Assembly (NCBI GenBank): GCA_026260175.1
Contig: JAKCWW010000447.1
Location: 36,356-100,355 of the forward strand
Length of the DNA stretch: 64,000 nucleotides
Direction of reading: 5' to 3'
DNA from: Reticulitermes lucifugus
Lineage: Eukaryota; Arthropoda; Insecta; Blattodea; Rhinotermitidae
In this document: positions 23,720-35,265 of the stretch, piece after piece
Layout of the letters: every line of letters starts with the position of its first letter
Position numbering within the stretch: position 1 is the stretch's first letter
Notes under the pieces: model-generated
What the model was told of the DNA's origin: nothing
The model's input: only the letters and a program-made list of their open reading frames with translations
The model's database searches: none
Made by a program: the position numbers and the translations under genes

Positions 23720-26700
23720 TGGTATCTCCACCTTGCTGTGGTGGAGGGGCTTGTGAGTTCCAGTAACCCTGAGAGCTAAGGTGGTGGTAGCATTGCTACC
23801 AGTAGCATCTCCCATGCCGGACAGATCAAGAGGGTAGGAGAAGGGAACTCCGATACAAATTCCTCATGCCAGAAGCAGCGACATCAGCAGTGACTTGAAG
23901 CAGAGCAAATGATGCTCAAGATGGTTCATGACCATGTAGCAACAGGTGTGACCTGAGTGGTTTGAACTGGCTGCTGTACTGCGATGTGGAAAGCAAATGG
24001 AAGAACTACCACATTACTTTTTCTGGATAGTCTCCTTCCAAAAACAGGGACAAATGTGAAATGCTTCCTCTGGAGACAAAATAATCCAGAGGTAAACTAC
24101 TCTCCCATTTGGATCTCCAGGGGGTGGGGGGCATTGCTAGAGGAGACACCAAGCAATAGAAGGCAAGAAAGAAGACAAAGAGAAACAGAAGGTACATCAC
24201 AGCATCAAGGACAGAACGTGGAATGCATGCAGAAGAATGCAATGTCTGTTATAGGTGTCAGTGAAGTGCAGTGGGATAAGGTGAAATAAGAAGTGGTAAT
24301 TATACAGTGTATTATTCTTGGGGTGAAAGGGCTGAAGGAGGCATGCAATAATAGTGCATAAAAGCATAGTGAGAAGTGTTGTTAAGAAGATTGTGTGTAA
24401 TGATAGGATCATTGCTTTTAAATTAAAGACACAACCAGTAAGTACTTTGTTAGGGCAAGTGTACATGCCAACATCAGAGTACGAAGATGACGAAGTGGAA
24501 GAGTTGTACAATATAACTGAAGAAATTCTTGCAGAGGATGGAAAAGGTGAGACAAACACCATCATAATGGGAGACTGGAAGAGTGTGGTTGCAGATAAAT
24601 CATACTGAAACAGTTTCACCACATGAACTGGGCAGGAGAAATCAGAGGTCAAATGCTCATTGACTTTTGTGAAAGGAATGGACTTGTCATCACCAACACA
24701 CGGTTTAAGAAGCCTAAGAGAACACTGTACACCTGGAAAGCACCAGGAAATTGAAGTCAACACTAGCTGGCGTACATACTTGTGAAGCAGCGATTCAGAC
24801 ACAATATGAAGGATGTGCAGACAATGCCTGGTACAGATACTGACTCTGATCACTGGATGCAAAGAACTCCATTACATTGAAGAAAATTATAAAGTTCCAA
24901 AAAGAAAAACTAAGATTGGATCTGGAGAAGTTATATGCTCAACGACACAAAGTGCAAGTGCAGTGTTAAAATATCAAGAAATGTGTGTTAGATACTATGA
25001 GGAATTTGGTTGGAAAAGTCGAGAGTGGAGCAAGAAAGCTATGGATTACACAGGAAATGATCAATAAAATAGATTAACAAAGGAAGTGAAACAAGTCAAC
25101 AACAAAGTAGGAAGAACTACAGACGACTGAGGAACAAACTGAAAAGAGCCACAGACAAGACCATGAAGGAATACCTTAAGAGCATATGTGACAAGATCAC
25201 GGAGCTTCAAAGAACAGGACGTTGATTTAATGCACATGAAGATGAAGAACTAGGTTGGAAAGAAAACCACGTGATTCAAAACATTGGCATTGAAGACTCT
25301 AAAGGGAATATAACAGTAGATAAGAGACAAGTACTTAAAATTTGGGAGAATTGTATTACAGAGAGCTACAATCGAACTAATCAACCAGAAAACCTGGAGG
25401 TCGAACCTGAAGATGAAGTAGATGCAAACGAAAAAGGCCCTTATATTTTGTAAAGTGAAGTAGAAAACGCTATTGAGGAGATGAGGGATAAGAAGGCTAC
25501 AGGAGATGATGATGTACCTGGTGATGCACTAAAAAAAACTGTTCTCAGAATAATGACATCACTGCTCAAGAACATATATGAAACTGGAGTGGCCCAAGGA
25601 TTTCACTAAGTTACAATGATTGCCTTAACAGAGAAGCCAAAAGCTACAAAACACAGCGACTATAGCACAATCAGCCTCGTCACAGATACAGCAAAGGTAG
25701 CAGTGAGGGCACTTAGAAGGACTGAAAGGAAAATTGAGGATGTACTTGGAAAAATTCAGTTTGGATTTAGAAGAAGAAAAGGAACTAGGGATGCTGAGAA
25801 TAATATCAGAACAAACTGTGGACATAGATGAGGAACTGTGTGCTTGCTTCATAGACTGGCAGAAGGCATTTGACCATGTAAACTGGACCAAATTAATGCA
25901 GATCCTAAAGGGAAGTGATACTGACTGGCGTGAATGAAGATTGATCAGCAAATTGTACATGGATCAGAGTGTTAAACTAAAACTGGACCAGGGGGAGACA
26001 AGAAGTGTGAAATTGGAAGAGAATTTAGACAAGGATGCTGTTTGTCCCTGATTCTATTCAACTTATACAGCGATACCTAACCAAGGAAGCTCTTGAAGGG
26101 TTTGGAGACTTCAAAATATCAGGACAAGTTATTCACACTGTGAAATATGCAGATGATCTTGCGCTACTAGCTAAAGAAGAAGGGGTGCTACAGGGCATGA
26201 TTGACAAACTAACTGAAATTGGAAGATGCTAAGCAATGGAAATGAATGTGGAGAAAAAATGAAGGTGATGACAATGTCAAGGCAACCATCCCAAATACAG
26301 ATTATAATAGATCAAAAACAGCCGGACAATGCGGAATATTTCAACTATTTGGGTAGCAAGATAACAAATTATGCAAGATGTACACGTGAAATTAAATCAA
26401 GGTTTGCCACGGCAAAAGCAGCATTTAACAAGAAGATGACTCTTTTCACCAGCAAATTGGACTGAAATTTAAGGAAGAAACTTGCACAGTGTTACACTTG
26501 GAGCAGAGCTTTGTATGATGCTGAAATTTGGATACTTTGAAAAGTAGATCAGAAATGTCTGGAAAAGTTTTGAAATGTGCTGCTGGAGAAGGATGGAGAA
26601 AATCAGTTGGGCCAATCGTGTGAGAAATGAAGAAGTATTACAAAGAGTCAAATAATTGAGGAATATCCTACAAACAATAAAACGAAGGAAGACTAACTGG

Positions 26701-26903
26701 ATTGGTCACGTCATGCGTAGGAACTCCCTTGTAAAACACCTTATTGAAGAAAAGATAGAAGTAACGGGAAGACAAGGAAGAAAACGTAATATGCTACTGG
26801 ATGACTTTAAAGAAGAAGAGGATCCTGGAAACTGAAAGAGAGAGCACTTGATTGCACTTTTGTCGAGAACTCGCTTTGGAAGAGGCTATGGAACTGTCAT
26901 AAA
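23720..26903 (+). mobile_element. Decayed non-LTR retrotransposon (LINE, RTE-like)
   Basis: A degraded endonuclease/reverse-transcriptase element lying antisense to Tm1. An RTE-like 5' region rich in GGTGGT starts near 23720. Endonuclease pieces follow: VYMPTSEYEDDEVEELYN (about 24460), a degraded GDW-type motif near 24570, YTWKAPGN (24730s) and the catalytic TDSDH at 24839-24853. Reverse-transcriptase pieces follow: QFGFRRRKGTRDA (25757 on), CACFIDWQKAFDHVNW (25840s), and the active-site YADD at 26146-26157 within VKYADDLALLAKEE. A C-terminal part resembling NWIGHVMRRNSLVKHL and FGRGYGTV ends near 26903. Many stops and frameshifts split these pieces, so it is a dead copy. The RTE/BovB-type clade is my best guess from motif order and wording. 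Confidence 0.85.
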
Positions 26904-26904
26904 A

Positions 26905-27240
26905 ATCTCATAAACGGCACGATTTTCGGGAAAAAGTTATCTAACATAAAATGTGTGTTTTGACTTCCCCTACAACTTCTGTCTGAAACATTTCGCATTC
27001 TAAGAACAATTCAGTACGATATAAATGAACATAGGTCTTCATGTAAAGTGTCCGTTAGTCTTGTCAGATTTTAATGAAACTTGAATTTTCTAGATAGATT
27101 ATCGAAAAATACACAAATATCATATTTCATGAAAATCCGTCCAATGGGAGCCAAGTTGTTCCATGCGGACGGACGGACAGACGAACAGGCATGAGGAAAC
27201 TAATATTCGCTTTTGCCAATTTTGCGAACGCGCCTAAAAC
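26905..27240 (+). repeat. Dispersed repeat with GGACGGACGGACAGACG run
   Basis: Begins directly after the LINE coding end and closes with GAACGCGCCTAAAACC. It carries AACATAAAATGTGTGTTTTG, CTGTCTGAAACATTTCGCAT, a TTTCATGAAAATCCGTCCA stretch and then the GGAC/GACA run. The same order of blocks recurs at 49645-49985 (reverse) and, shorter, at 35035-35265. It may be the 3' UTR of this LINE family or a separate element; the common right end supports a 3' tail of a retrotransposon. Confidence 0.6.
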
Positions 27241-28044
27241 CGGTGAATTATTACGGCTGAACAAACGTATGTGGTGTTACACTGACCAATAACTTGAAGA
27301 CTATGGTCATATCACAAGAAGTCATCAGAGCTGGACAGGCTGGATGGGTGGGTGAGTGGGGTGATGGCTTCACCCTACCCCATATTCTGCAAACATCAGT
27401 CCACTTACCTGCGCGACAGGGAAATGAAATCAGACATAAAATTATGTCTGTGAGAAAGGAACGGCGAACAGCAACAGCGTAGTGCGAATGGCACAGTTAC
27501 CACTCCCGTACCATACCATCTACATACTACTCTAGTACACCTTCCTGTACCGTGCCCGTAATGAATTTAAACAACGCTTTTAAATGGAAGAGTTAATACG
27601 AGGAACGTTTCAAACTAGAAGGAACTACTGGTTATGAAAGTAAGCGGTAAAATTTTAATATTGTTCAACGGCTTGACAAATCAACTGTAAAAACCTTGTA
27701 TATGTTTATCAGTGTATTTAAACAATCGCCAAGAAGGTCATCGGCTGCAACCAAAACATCTCACAGATATACTGAACAAATGATACATATGGCTCGACGT
27801 GTACTGAGCCGGATAATACAGTATTTCATATATTTGTAGGCATGTTAAATCTCCGTTATCACACTCAATATACCTAGCTCAATGGTTCATTAGTCACTGC
27901 CACAAAACAGACAACTACATACAGATTTCATGGAACCACTACTTTGTTCTTTTATATTCTAACCCACTCCCCTCCTCTCCAAAAAAAGGTACATTTTTCT
28001 AAGCCTAGTATCACTCTTCGGGAACAGGAACAGCTCCGTCACTA

Positions 28045-28275
28045 TTGTGACTCAGCTAAAGACACGATGACCAAGGAATTGGGAGTTCGATACCCGACAG
28101 AGGCAACAGATTTAACTCTTCTCCACAGCGTGCACCGGTTCTGGGGCTCATTCAGCCTCCTATCCCGTGGGCACCATGGGATCTTTCCCCGGGGGCAAAG
28201 CGACCGGGGCGTGAACCCGAGGTTAAGAATGCGTGAAGCTACACGTTCACTCCGCACGTCTCTCTATTACGCGGT
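28045..28275 (+). mobile_element. SINE copy (5' part diverged)
   Basis: B-box-like GGAGTTCGATACCCG, then the family blocks CAGCCTCCTATCCCGTGGG, CCGGGGGCAAAGCGACCGGG and GAGGTTAAGAATGCGTG. Confidence 0.6.
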
Positions 28276-28904
28276 GCTTAATTATGAACGGTGAAAACTT
28301 CTACCTTTTATCATTACAGTGTAGTATTAATTCAAGATCCTGGAATAAATGGCACCACTGCCGCGCCTACCTCGCAAATTTGTGTTGGTCATGCTGTTAC
28401 TGACGAGCGTTGCCTTCAATTTCAGTCCATGCCAAATTTAGTGGAATTTAGTCACGTGGTTCGGAAGTTTAAAATGGGGGCACAGAAACAAACGCAATAT
28501 ATCACACGCCTTCTTTTTGGCGCCTTCACGATGAAAAGCCGTAAAAAGGTTGCCGTAAGTTTGGTCGTTTTCGCCTCAGTATGTACGTAACTCGGGAAGT
28601 TTCGTAATGTCTGCGGATGTCACGACGGCGCCTTTGCAAGCCACACCAACTTCCGAGAAGCAGAACCGCTATCAGAAGAAAGGGAAGGATCGGAATTTTG
28701 CGGCTGCCAAGTAACACCTCCTGACCGCAGCAACTGGGCGCGTAACTCGATAACGGCAATAAATTATTTCGATAGCAGTAACAGGCGGCCGTCTTAGCAA
28801 ACAAAATCAGACACATTCTGCAGACAGTTTCACTGCAATTTTTACTACTACTCCCCTTGTATCTGAAAGCGAAGCTGCGCACATCTGATTCGCCAGACTA
28901 GTAG

Positions 28905-29135
28905 AATTAACTGGCCTGGACGGTCCGGGATTGAACCCCGGTTGGGGCGACATTTTCCGCACCCGTCCAGACCGGCCCTGGGGTCCACCCAGCCTCCTGC
29001 ACAACGGGTACCGAATCTCTTTCCCGGGGGGGTAAAGCGGCCGGGGCGAGGCGTTGACCCCCCCCTCTAGAGCCGAGGTTAAAGGAACAGTAGAGCTATA
29101 CCTATAATCCTACTCAGGCTTTCATGGGATGTTCC
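28905..29135 (+). mobile_element. SINE copy
   Basis: GGGATTGAACCCCGG (B box), CCGTCCAGACCGGCCCTGGG, GGTAAAGCGGCCGGGGCG and GCCGAGGTTAAAGG in the expected order. The A-box end is truncated. Confidence 0.65.
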
Positions 29136-29403
29136 AGGGTGAACTTCACTTTAAGTTTTTAGTAGAATAAACTGCCGCCTTACTAACAACCTGAAATGCG
29201 CTCATACTTTGTCGAACGACACGTATATTATCTGATTTCTGAGATAATGTGGAAGCAAACATTGCAATGAGGGGCGTAGCTTTCCTTCAGTAACATCCAG
29301 TTTTAAAAACAGATGAACAAAATAAGGTTACGTCTGTATTTCTTAATTTAAATAAATTAGACTAGTATATCTTCCCAATCATTCAGCAATTATACAGCTA
29401 AAA

Positions 29404-29543
29404 CTTCTGGGATATGACGCAGTGTCGATTAGTAATTACCGATATTTCGTACGTCTTCTTGGACCTTTGAGATGTAGACAGCAAGCTCCTCCGATACGCC
29501 GGTAATTTATTTTTTCAATCCACACGGTGTCATATCCCACAAG
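29404..29543. mobile_element. Foldback element D (relative of C)
   Basis: Ends CTTCTGGGATATGAC and GTCATATCCCACAAG, with inner blocks GTAATTACCGAT and GCCGGTAATTTA also inverted. Its GGGATAT end and central CTTCTTGGACCTTTGAGATG resemble element C, so likely the same family. Confidence 0.6.
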
Positions 29544-29954
29544 ACTTTTAATCATCAACACATCACCGTAACAACGAATATGGCACCCGACTACACACCT
29601 GTGCCTGGTGACGTGGCAAATATTATGTCGATTTCTAGCACTGATTTTAGCATCCCACGTTCTCCTTACACCAAGGCTCGACAAATCCCGGGCGCCTACT
29701 ATTTTCGACAATAGTTTTTCATTTATTTTTTAATTTTTGAAAATCCCATCTCAACAATACACCAAAGAACTGGCCATCGGCAGCGTACAGTGAACAAAAA
29801 CATATTTGGCAGGCATTTCAAACAGAGAGCGCGCGTGTATATACGGTGAACATTTCGACTGCAATGCCTTTAGGTGGTGCCAAGTGTAAGCCATACAGTA
29901 CAGACCAATCCACACAGATCACCTAGATACCCGGATGGCGAAACACTGTACGGT

Positions 29955-30210
29955 TCCTAAGGTAAAGGTAAAGTTCACCCTAGAACAGGCCATGAAGGCC
30001 CAGAGGGGGTGTGCTAGATGGGGGTGGGTGGTCGACGCCACGCCCCGGCCGCTTTACCCCCGGGAATGACCCGGTACCCATCGTACAGGAGGCTGGGTAG
30101 GTCCCAGGGCCGGCCTGGACGGGTGATGAAAATCTCGCCCCCACCGGGATTCGATCCCGGGACCGTCCAGCTCGTAGTCAGTCGCTATACCGACTACTCT
30201 ATCCCGGCCC
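29955..30210 (-). mobile_element. Near-complete tRNA-derived SINE
   Basis: The best copy of the most common SINE. Minus-strand head runs from GGGCCGGGATAGAGTAGTCG (A-box region) to GGTCCCGGGATCGAATCCCG (B box). The body follows: CCGTCCAGGCCGGCC, GGTAAAGCGGCCGGGGCG type, GGTGGTCGACG and a 3' tail ACCTTTACCTTTACC. Flanking target-site duplications were not resolved. Confidence 0.75.
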
Positions 30211-31884
30211 ACCTGTACGGTTCCTAGCCCAAATAAATATTTGACACGCCCCCACCTTACATATCGAAAAAGTGATTACTGTGCATTCTACTGTGAAGCT
30301 GGAGTCACACTGAAATCGAGATACATATTTGATGTCTTCGTCTGAATAATTTTCGAATTATGTAGTTGTTTCATAAATGGCCTGTGCATTGCCAGCACCA
30401 TTCATTACACAACAGCAATCTCTCAGCACACAAGTTTTTCCGGGCTGCCACTACGCCAAGCAAGTGAACATACTCGACGTATCCGGCCATGGTCCGTAGT
30501 TCAAGCCTCGGAGTAAGCTTCCAAAGATAAGAGATGAACCGGTGATTTAGCTATTATCCGGTTTATATAACATGGAAATTAAATCAAAATTGTACTATTC
30601 AAAATTTAGAAAGTGCGGAGAGGGTTCGCAGTTCACAAACCTCTAACTGCTGTCCGCACTTAAAACATGCATGCCATTGAGATTGAAAGGAGTCTTAACA
30701 AACCTCATTTCCATTAAAGGCTTTAATGTCTCTTCCCTTGTTAGCGACAAGTAGCTGTAGGTATGTGAGTAGACATTCCGAAATCTATTTTCGAACAAGC
30801 GTGCTTGGAGGCTGGCTGTTTAACAAAAAAAGAGAAGAAAGAAAGCATTCAAGAATATTCGAAGGACCGTGAAGGCCCCGCATTATTATTAAGGAAACAG
30901 ACAGACACAGTAATACGGCTCACTCTTCGTTGTTCTGTTCTTAGTCTTGCGTATTAAGCCCATCATACAGCATTCATATTCGTCGATCGATGACTTTTCA
31001 GTTCTTGTAATTAATTAGTTAATTTATTCCAAGCAACTGTAATAACTTTATAAAATACATTAAATAAATGCAAAGGTGTGTGATTACTAAAGAACTGTAG
31101 CGATCAGTTGGCTTGACATACCCCTCGAAATATTCCCCGAGACAAATCTCACGTAAAACCGACGGGAGTGGTACAATTCAGCAACCGGAGCCGAGCAGCT
31201 TGAAGTGAACGGTTACGTCTATTACGTCTGTTGGGCGGTGACGTACCAACGAACCAATTGTAACTATGGAAATGCTAGTTTATGTGCCTACGTAAACCGC
31301 ACAGTAAACTTTCTGCCACTATATATCAGCTATATCAGCACTAATATGCCTCCATGGCAATCTGAGAAGGATACCAGTCTCAAGTTCCTGCACTGGATAC
31401 ATTGTTTCTCGTGATGTTCCCCAGACATTACCTTGAAATAGGCCACGGCCATTTCCGCCCGGTCTGTTCCGGTTTACCGTGCATTATCCTCACCCTCAAA
31501 CACTGACACGAACCACCCAACCTTCTGCAAAGTAAACTCAACATCCGGTGAGTCTTGTTCACGGAACGAATTCGATTTAGTTCCTGTCACATTTTAAACT
31601 CACGCAAAATTACTCCAAAAACGTTATGTTACTTCTGTTTCACGTTACATAGGACACTTTTCAGAAGTGTAATTGGACATGGAGAACAAGGATCCTCGAA
31701 CTCCACTGTTAAGTTTAATTATTCAAGCTCAAAGACGCGGTACTTCAAAATAATGTTTCGCGTCCCTCCGCGAACACAATACTTGGCACGACAAAAAAAA
31801 ATCTTTAAATTCCAAATGCAAAATCCACGCACCGTTCACAATCCAATAGCGTTTGTATGCCTCAGAATACTGAATTTGTTCCAC

Positions 31885-32085
31885 GTTTTCCGCACCCGTC
31901 CAGACCGGCCCTGGGGCCCACCTAGCCTCCTGTACAATGGGAACCGGTTATCTTCTCCGGGGGTAAAGCGGCCGGGGCGTGGGGCTGACCACCCACCCCC
32001 ATCTAGCGCCGAAGTTAAAGACAGAGTATAGCTATACCTCTACTCCCCCTCTGGGCCTTCACGGAGAACTTTACCTTTACCTTTG
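31885..32085 (+). mobile_element. SINE copy, 5'-truncated
   Basis: Body starting at CGCACCCGTCCAGACCGGCC and ending with the ACTTTACCTTTACCTTTGG tail. The tRNA head is absent. It fuses into chance open frames. Confidence 0.7.
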
Positions 32086-32239
32086 GACCACACCAAAGGA
32101 TTACTTGCACGTATTTCCTGTCGGTACGCAAGTGCTTCAATAACCTAATCTTGAACTGATAAACGATGAACACACTCTAGATAGCATTTACTGCAACAAG
32201 CAACGCAGTTCTTCATGTGAAGCTAGAACGTATCCAGCC

Positions 32240-32355
32240 AGTCAAGAACTTCCCCGCACTCTCCAAATGTTTATTACCGTGTTCACCGAAGCCTGCCACT
32301 TGTCCCTATCCAGCGCCATGTGAATCCAGTCTACGCCATATTATCCTATTTCTTT
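32240..32355 (+). repeat. Dispersed repeat (YGT-type), copy
   Basis: Blocks AAGAACTTCCCCGCACTC, ATTACCGTGTTCACCGAAGC and CACTTGTCCCTATCCAGC in family order. Confidence 0.5.
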
Positions 32356-34309
32356 AAGCTCAGGGGCCGACAAATTTTCCAATAACCTAGAAGCCACCTA
32401 CAAATTCTAGGCGCAGGAAGGGTATTACAAGTTTCAGTCAAAACTGTCACACGTACTTGACTAAAACATTCAGTAATTATTTGGGTAATACAACATGACC
32501 CTAAAATATACAATAAAACTCCTCTTTATGCAGTTTTCTCCAGCCTCCTGTAAGTTCGTAGTGTCAACAAGCGAAAGAAATTTCTCCGAGCAGATACCGT
32601 AACGACAGTCACACAACGTCGATTCAATTTGGTATGGCTGAGGCCTTGCAAGTACGTGCATATTTTCCTATAAAAATGTGTCTGTATGATGTGCAAAACA
32701 TTATCATCATTCAATTTGCACTTTATACATAAAACATAATGTGTCACTATTTCTCGCAAAATATGTACTTAGGCACTGAATGATAAACCACGAAACAATT
32801 GGTTCGTTCTAATGACCGGGAAGATCTCTCAGCAGAAAAGATTAACAACTTGCTCTGGAACGTAACTTCAAAAAATTCTGGGGCGGCTGTGGTAGACTCA
32901 GCATCCTACGAATGTATCAACAAGCCCATTCAGGTGCCATCGACGACGTCGCTAGTGCCGGAAGCCATTAATTCTGACCTCACGACACAAATTACTGTTT
33001 CAGGGCGACTTACCGCATGTCCATCACCCTAGAACACGTTATCAGCACACACCCTTCCCACTGGGTCGCTGTGCGCCCCCTGTTCGGTTCCATGTCATTC
33101 ATTTATACTGCTCACCCTGGTTCGATCTTAGCCCCCCATTCCTTGTATTCCGTATGATGGTATCATTATGGAAGAGGTTCCTCTCAAACGTCGGTACACA
33201 TCTACCAGAAACGGTGTCACATCCCAGACCCTAATCGCCAGTCACTGTCACGGACACCTCAAATTCCCACTCAACAGCGCTCTCTGCCCCGTCCTCCACA
33301 CGTAATACATATTTAATAAACAAATGTTAATACATATTTGGTTAACGATCGCCCAATGGTTACATTAAAAATATTAAAGGTTTTGAAACTACATTTCACA
33401 GTACTGAAGAACTGACCTAATATTTTTGTGTTTGCCTCACGTTACACACAACTATGCTGCCGGTTAATGCGTAGGGCATACTGCAAAGTCGTCTCTGTGC
33501 TGGTTTAAGCACATCATAAACACGTAATTGGGGGGGGGGCGATCGCGGTACAGACGTAATCATTAACCTTTGCATCTGACGCGTATTTACTGTACAGTAA
33601 TTATTATATACAGCTACATTACACATGCACCAGTTGTGTGGTACTTTCTGAGAAAGGCAGCTATTAATTACTGACCCAGCATCGAACAATGTCCAGCGCC
33701 ATGACTGACCCACACGGTGGGTTATCAATAGGCATGGATGTGGAACAAAGTATGAGCCAGAGTGATCACAAAGGCGAAACGGTTCAGTGTTATGCATGGG
33801 CTACTGCTTATGAACTGTTTCATCCCTCTCCGCCCCCCGCCCCCCCAAACATAAAAATCATGGCAGTCACATTTAGCTACATCCTATCTAAGAAAAACGC
33901 ATTCTTTTGTACACGTCTTGTAACTCAGAACATAATGATTCCACGGCGAATACTGATGCATCACTCCACAGTTTTACTTGACACCGAAAACATCAGTACT
34001 TGTACATGTGTAAACTGTACGGGCACTTAACAGTTATGACGCCCCTCAAGGCCAAATCACGTACACATTTCTCTTCGTGTTACATTCACGAGAGAAACGT
34101 GTAAGGCCAAATGAAACATGACCACGACCTATATGCAACCGCAGTGTATCTCACAGTACAAATATACACAAATGCGCTAGTTACGTTAACACGCCATTCC
34201 TCTTGCTTAAAGACACTTCAAATCGGCTACAGAAACCAATAAAAGCACAACACGATAACACTAAAATGTTACCAAGAGGAAAGCTAACTAACAGTCACCC
34301 GAGTGGTCT

Positions 34310-34470
34310 CGAAATTTTCGGCCTTTTATGGTAACCGAAGGTTCATTACCATGTTGACAACAGCCTGCCACTGGTCCCTTTCCTGAGCCACATAAATCGT
34401 ATCTACAGCCTCGTACCTCCCAATATGTGCTACATGTCCTACCTACCTCATCCTCCTTGACTTTATGTAC
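34310..34470 (+). repeat. Dispersed repeat (YGT-type), copy
   Basis: TTTTATGGTAACCGAAGGTT, CATTACCATGTTGACAACAG and GGTCCCTTTCCTGAGCCACA; continues with a TACCTACCTCATCCTCCTTG tail. Confidence 0.5.
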
Positions 34471-35034
34471 CCTAATAATGTTTTGTGTACTACAAACTAA
34501 GTGAAATTACAAAATTACTCCTTATAAAGTATTCTCCAACACGTGCCTGTTAGGTCCATATATTCACAGACTTCTCATCCCTTCCTCTTCATTACCTTGC
34601 CCTAGATAAGTTTTCCAGTGTAGCTCCCCTGTGGGGAAAGTCTGATCATGGTACATTAGTTATCAGGAGTACAAAAGCATGATTTTAACAAAGTTACATT
34701 GACATATGCAACATCCTCCCTGGAACAATGCAACCTGGGAGGGGTTCTAAAATGTGTGTGAAACTCTGCCCCACCCACACCACACACACGCGTCCTCCCT
34801 CTCCCATCACATATAATACCACACTTCAAACAGCTTATTAACCTACAAATCACACCACAAGGCATACGTTCTCAGTGTGTGGGCCATATGACTATCAAAA
34901 TGAACACTGCCTATTCACTTAACATATATTAAAACCCGACAGGCAATGTGTCGCGTTCGCGTAATGTTTATACCTCCTAGGCTCTCCTAACAACCTGATA
35001 GCATTTCACTCCAAGACAACAATTTAATATTGCC

Positions 35035-35265
35035 GGCAACAATAAAACATACTTAGGTCTCCATGTAAAATACCCAATACTGTTCACAGACTTCAACCAA
35101 ATTTGGAGATTCTCAACAGATTTCCACAGATGTCTCCAATATCAAATTTCACGGAAGTCCATCCAGTGGGAGTGACACTGATACATGCAGACAGAGATAT
35201 GGATATGACAAAGCTAATACCCGCTTGTCGCAACTACACAAATGCGCCTAAAAATCCTGCTCCAC
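35035..35265 (+). repeat. Dispersed tail repeat, second copy
   Basis: 5'-truncated relative of 26905-27240, from ACATACTTAGGTCTCCATGT through CACGGAAGTCCATCCAGTGG to AATGCGCCTAAAA. More diverged; the GACA run is reduced to GCAGACAGAGA. 5' truncation with a shared 3' end is the pattern of LINE insertions. Confidence 0.55.

Noticed and set aside
23784-23810. GGTGGTGGTAGCATTGCTAC as a regulatory palindrome
   Set aside because: Lies in the 5' region of the decayed LINE and is explained by it.
24197-24862. 221-codon minus-strand open frame
   Set aside because: Antisense shadow of the LINE endonuclease region; the hydrophobic-looking protein arises from a non-coding frame.
29955-30210. Possible tRNA gene on the minus strand
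   Set aside because: Part of a repeated SINE with the same body elsewhere in the window.
31555-32031. 158-codon plus-strand frame
   Set aside because: Its C-terminal third is SINE sequence and the rest has no protein-like features; chance frame.
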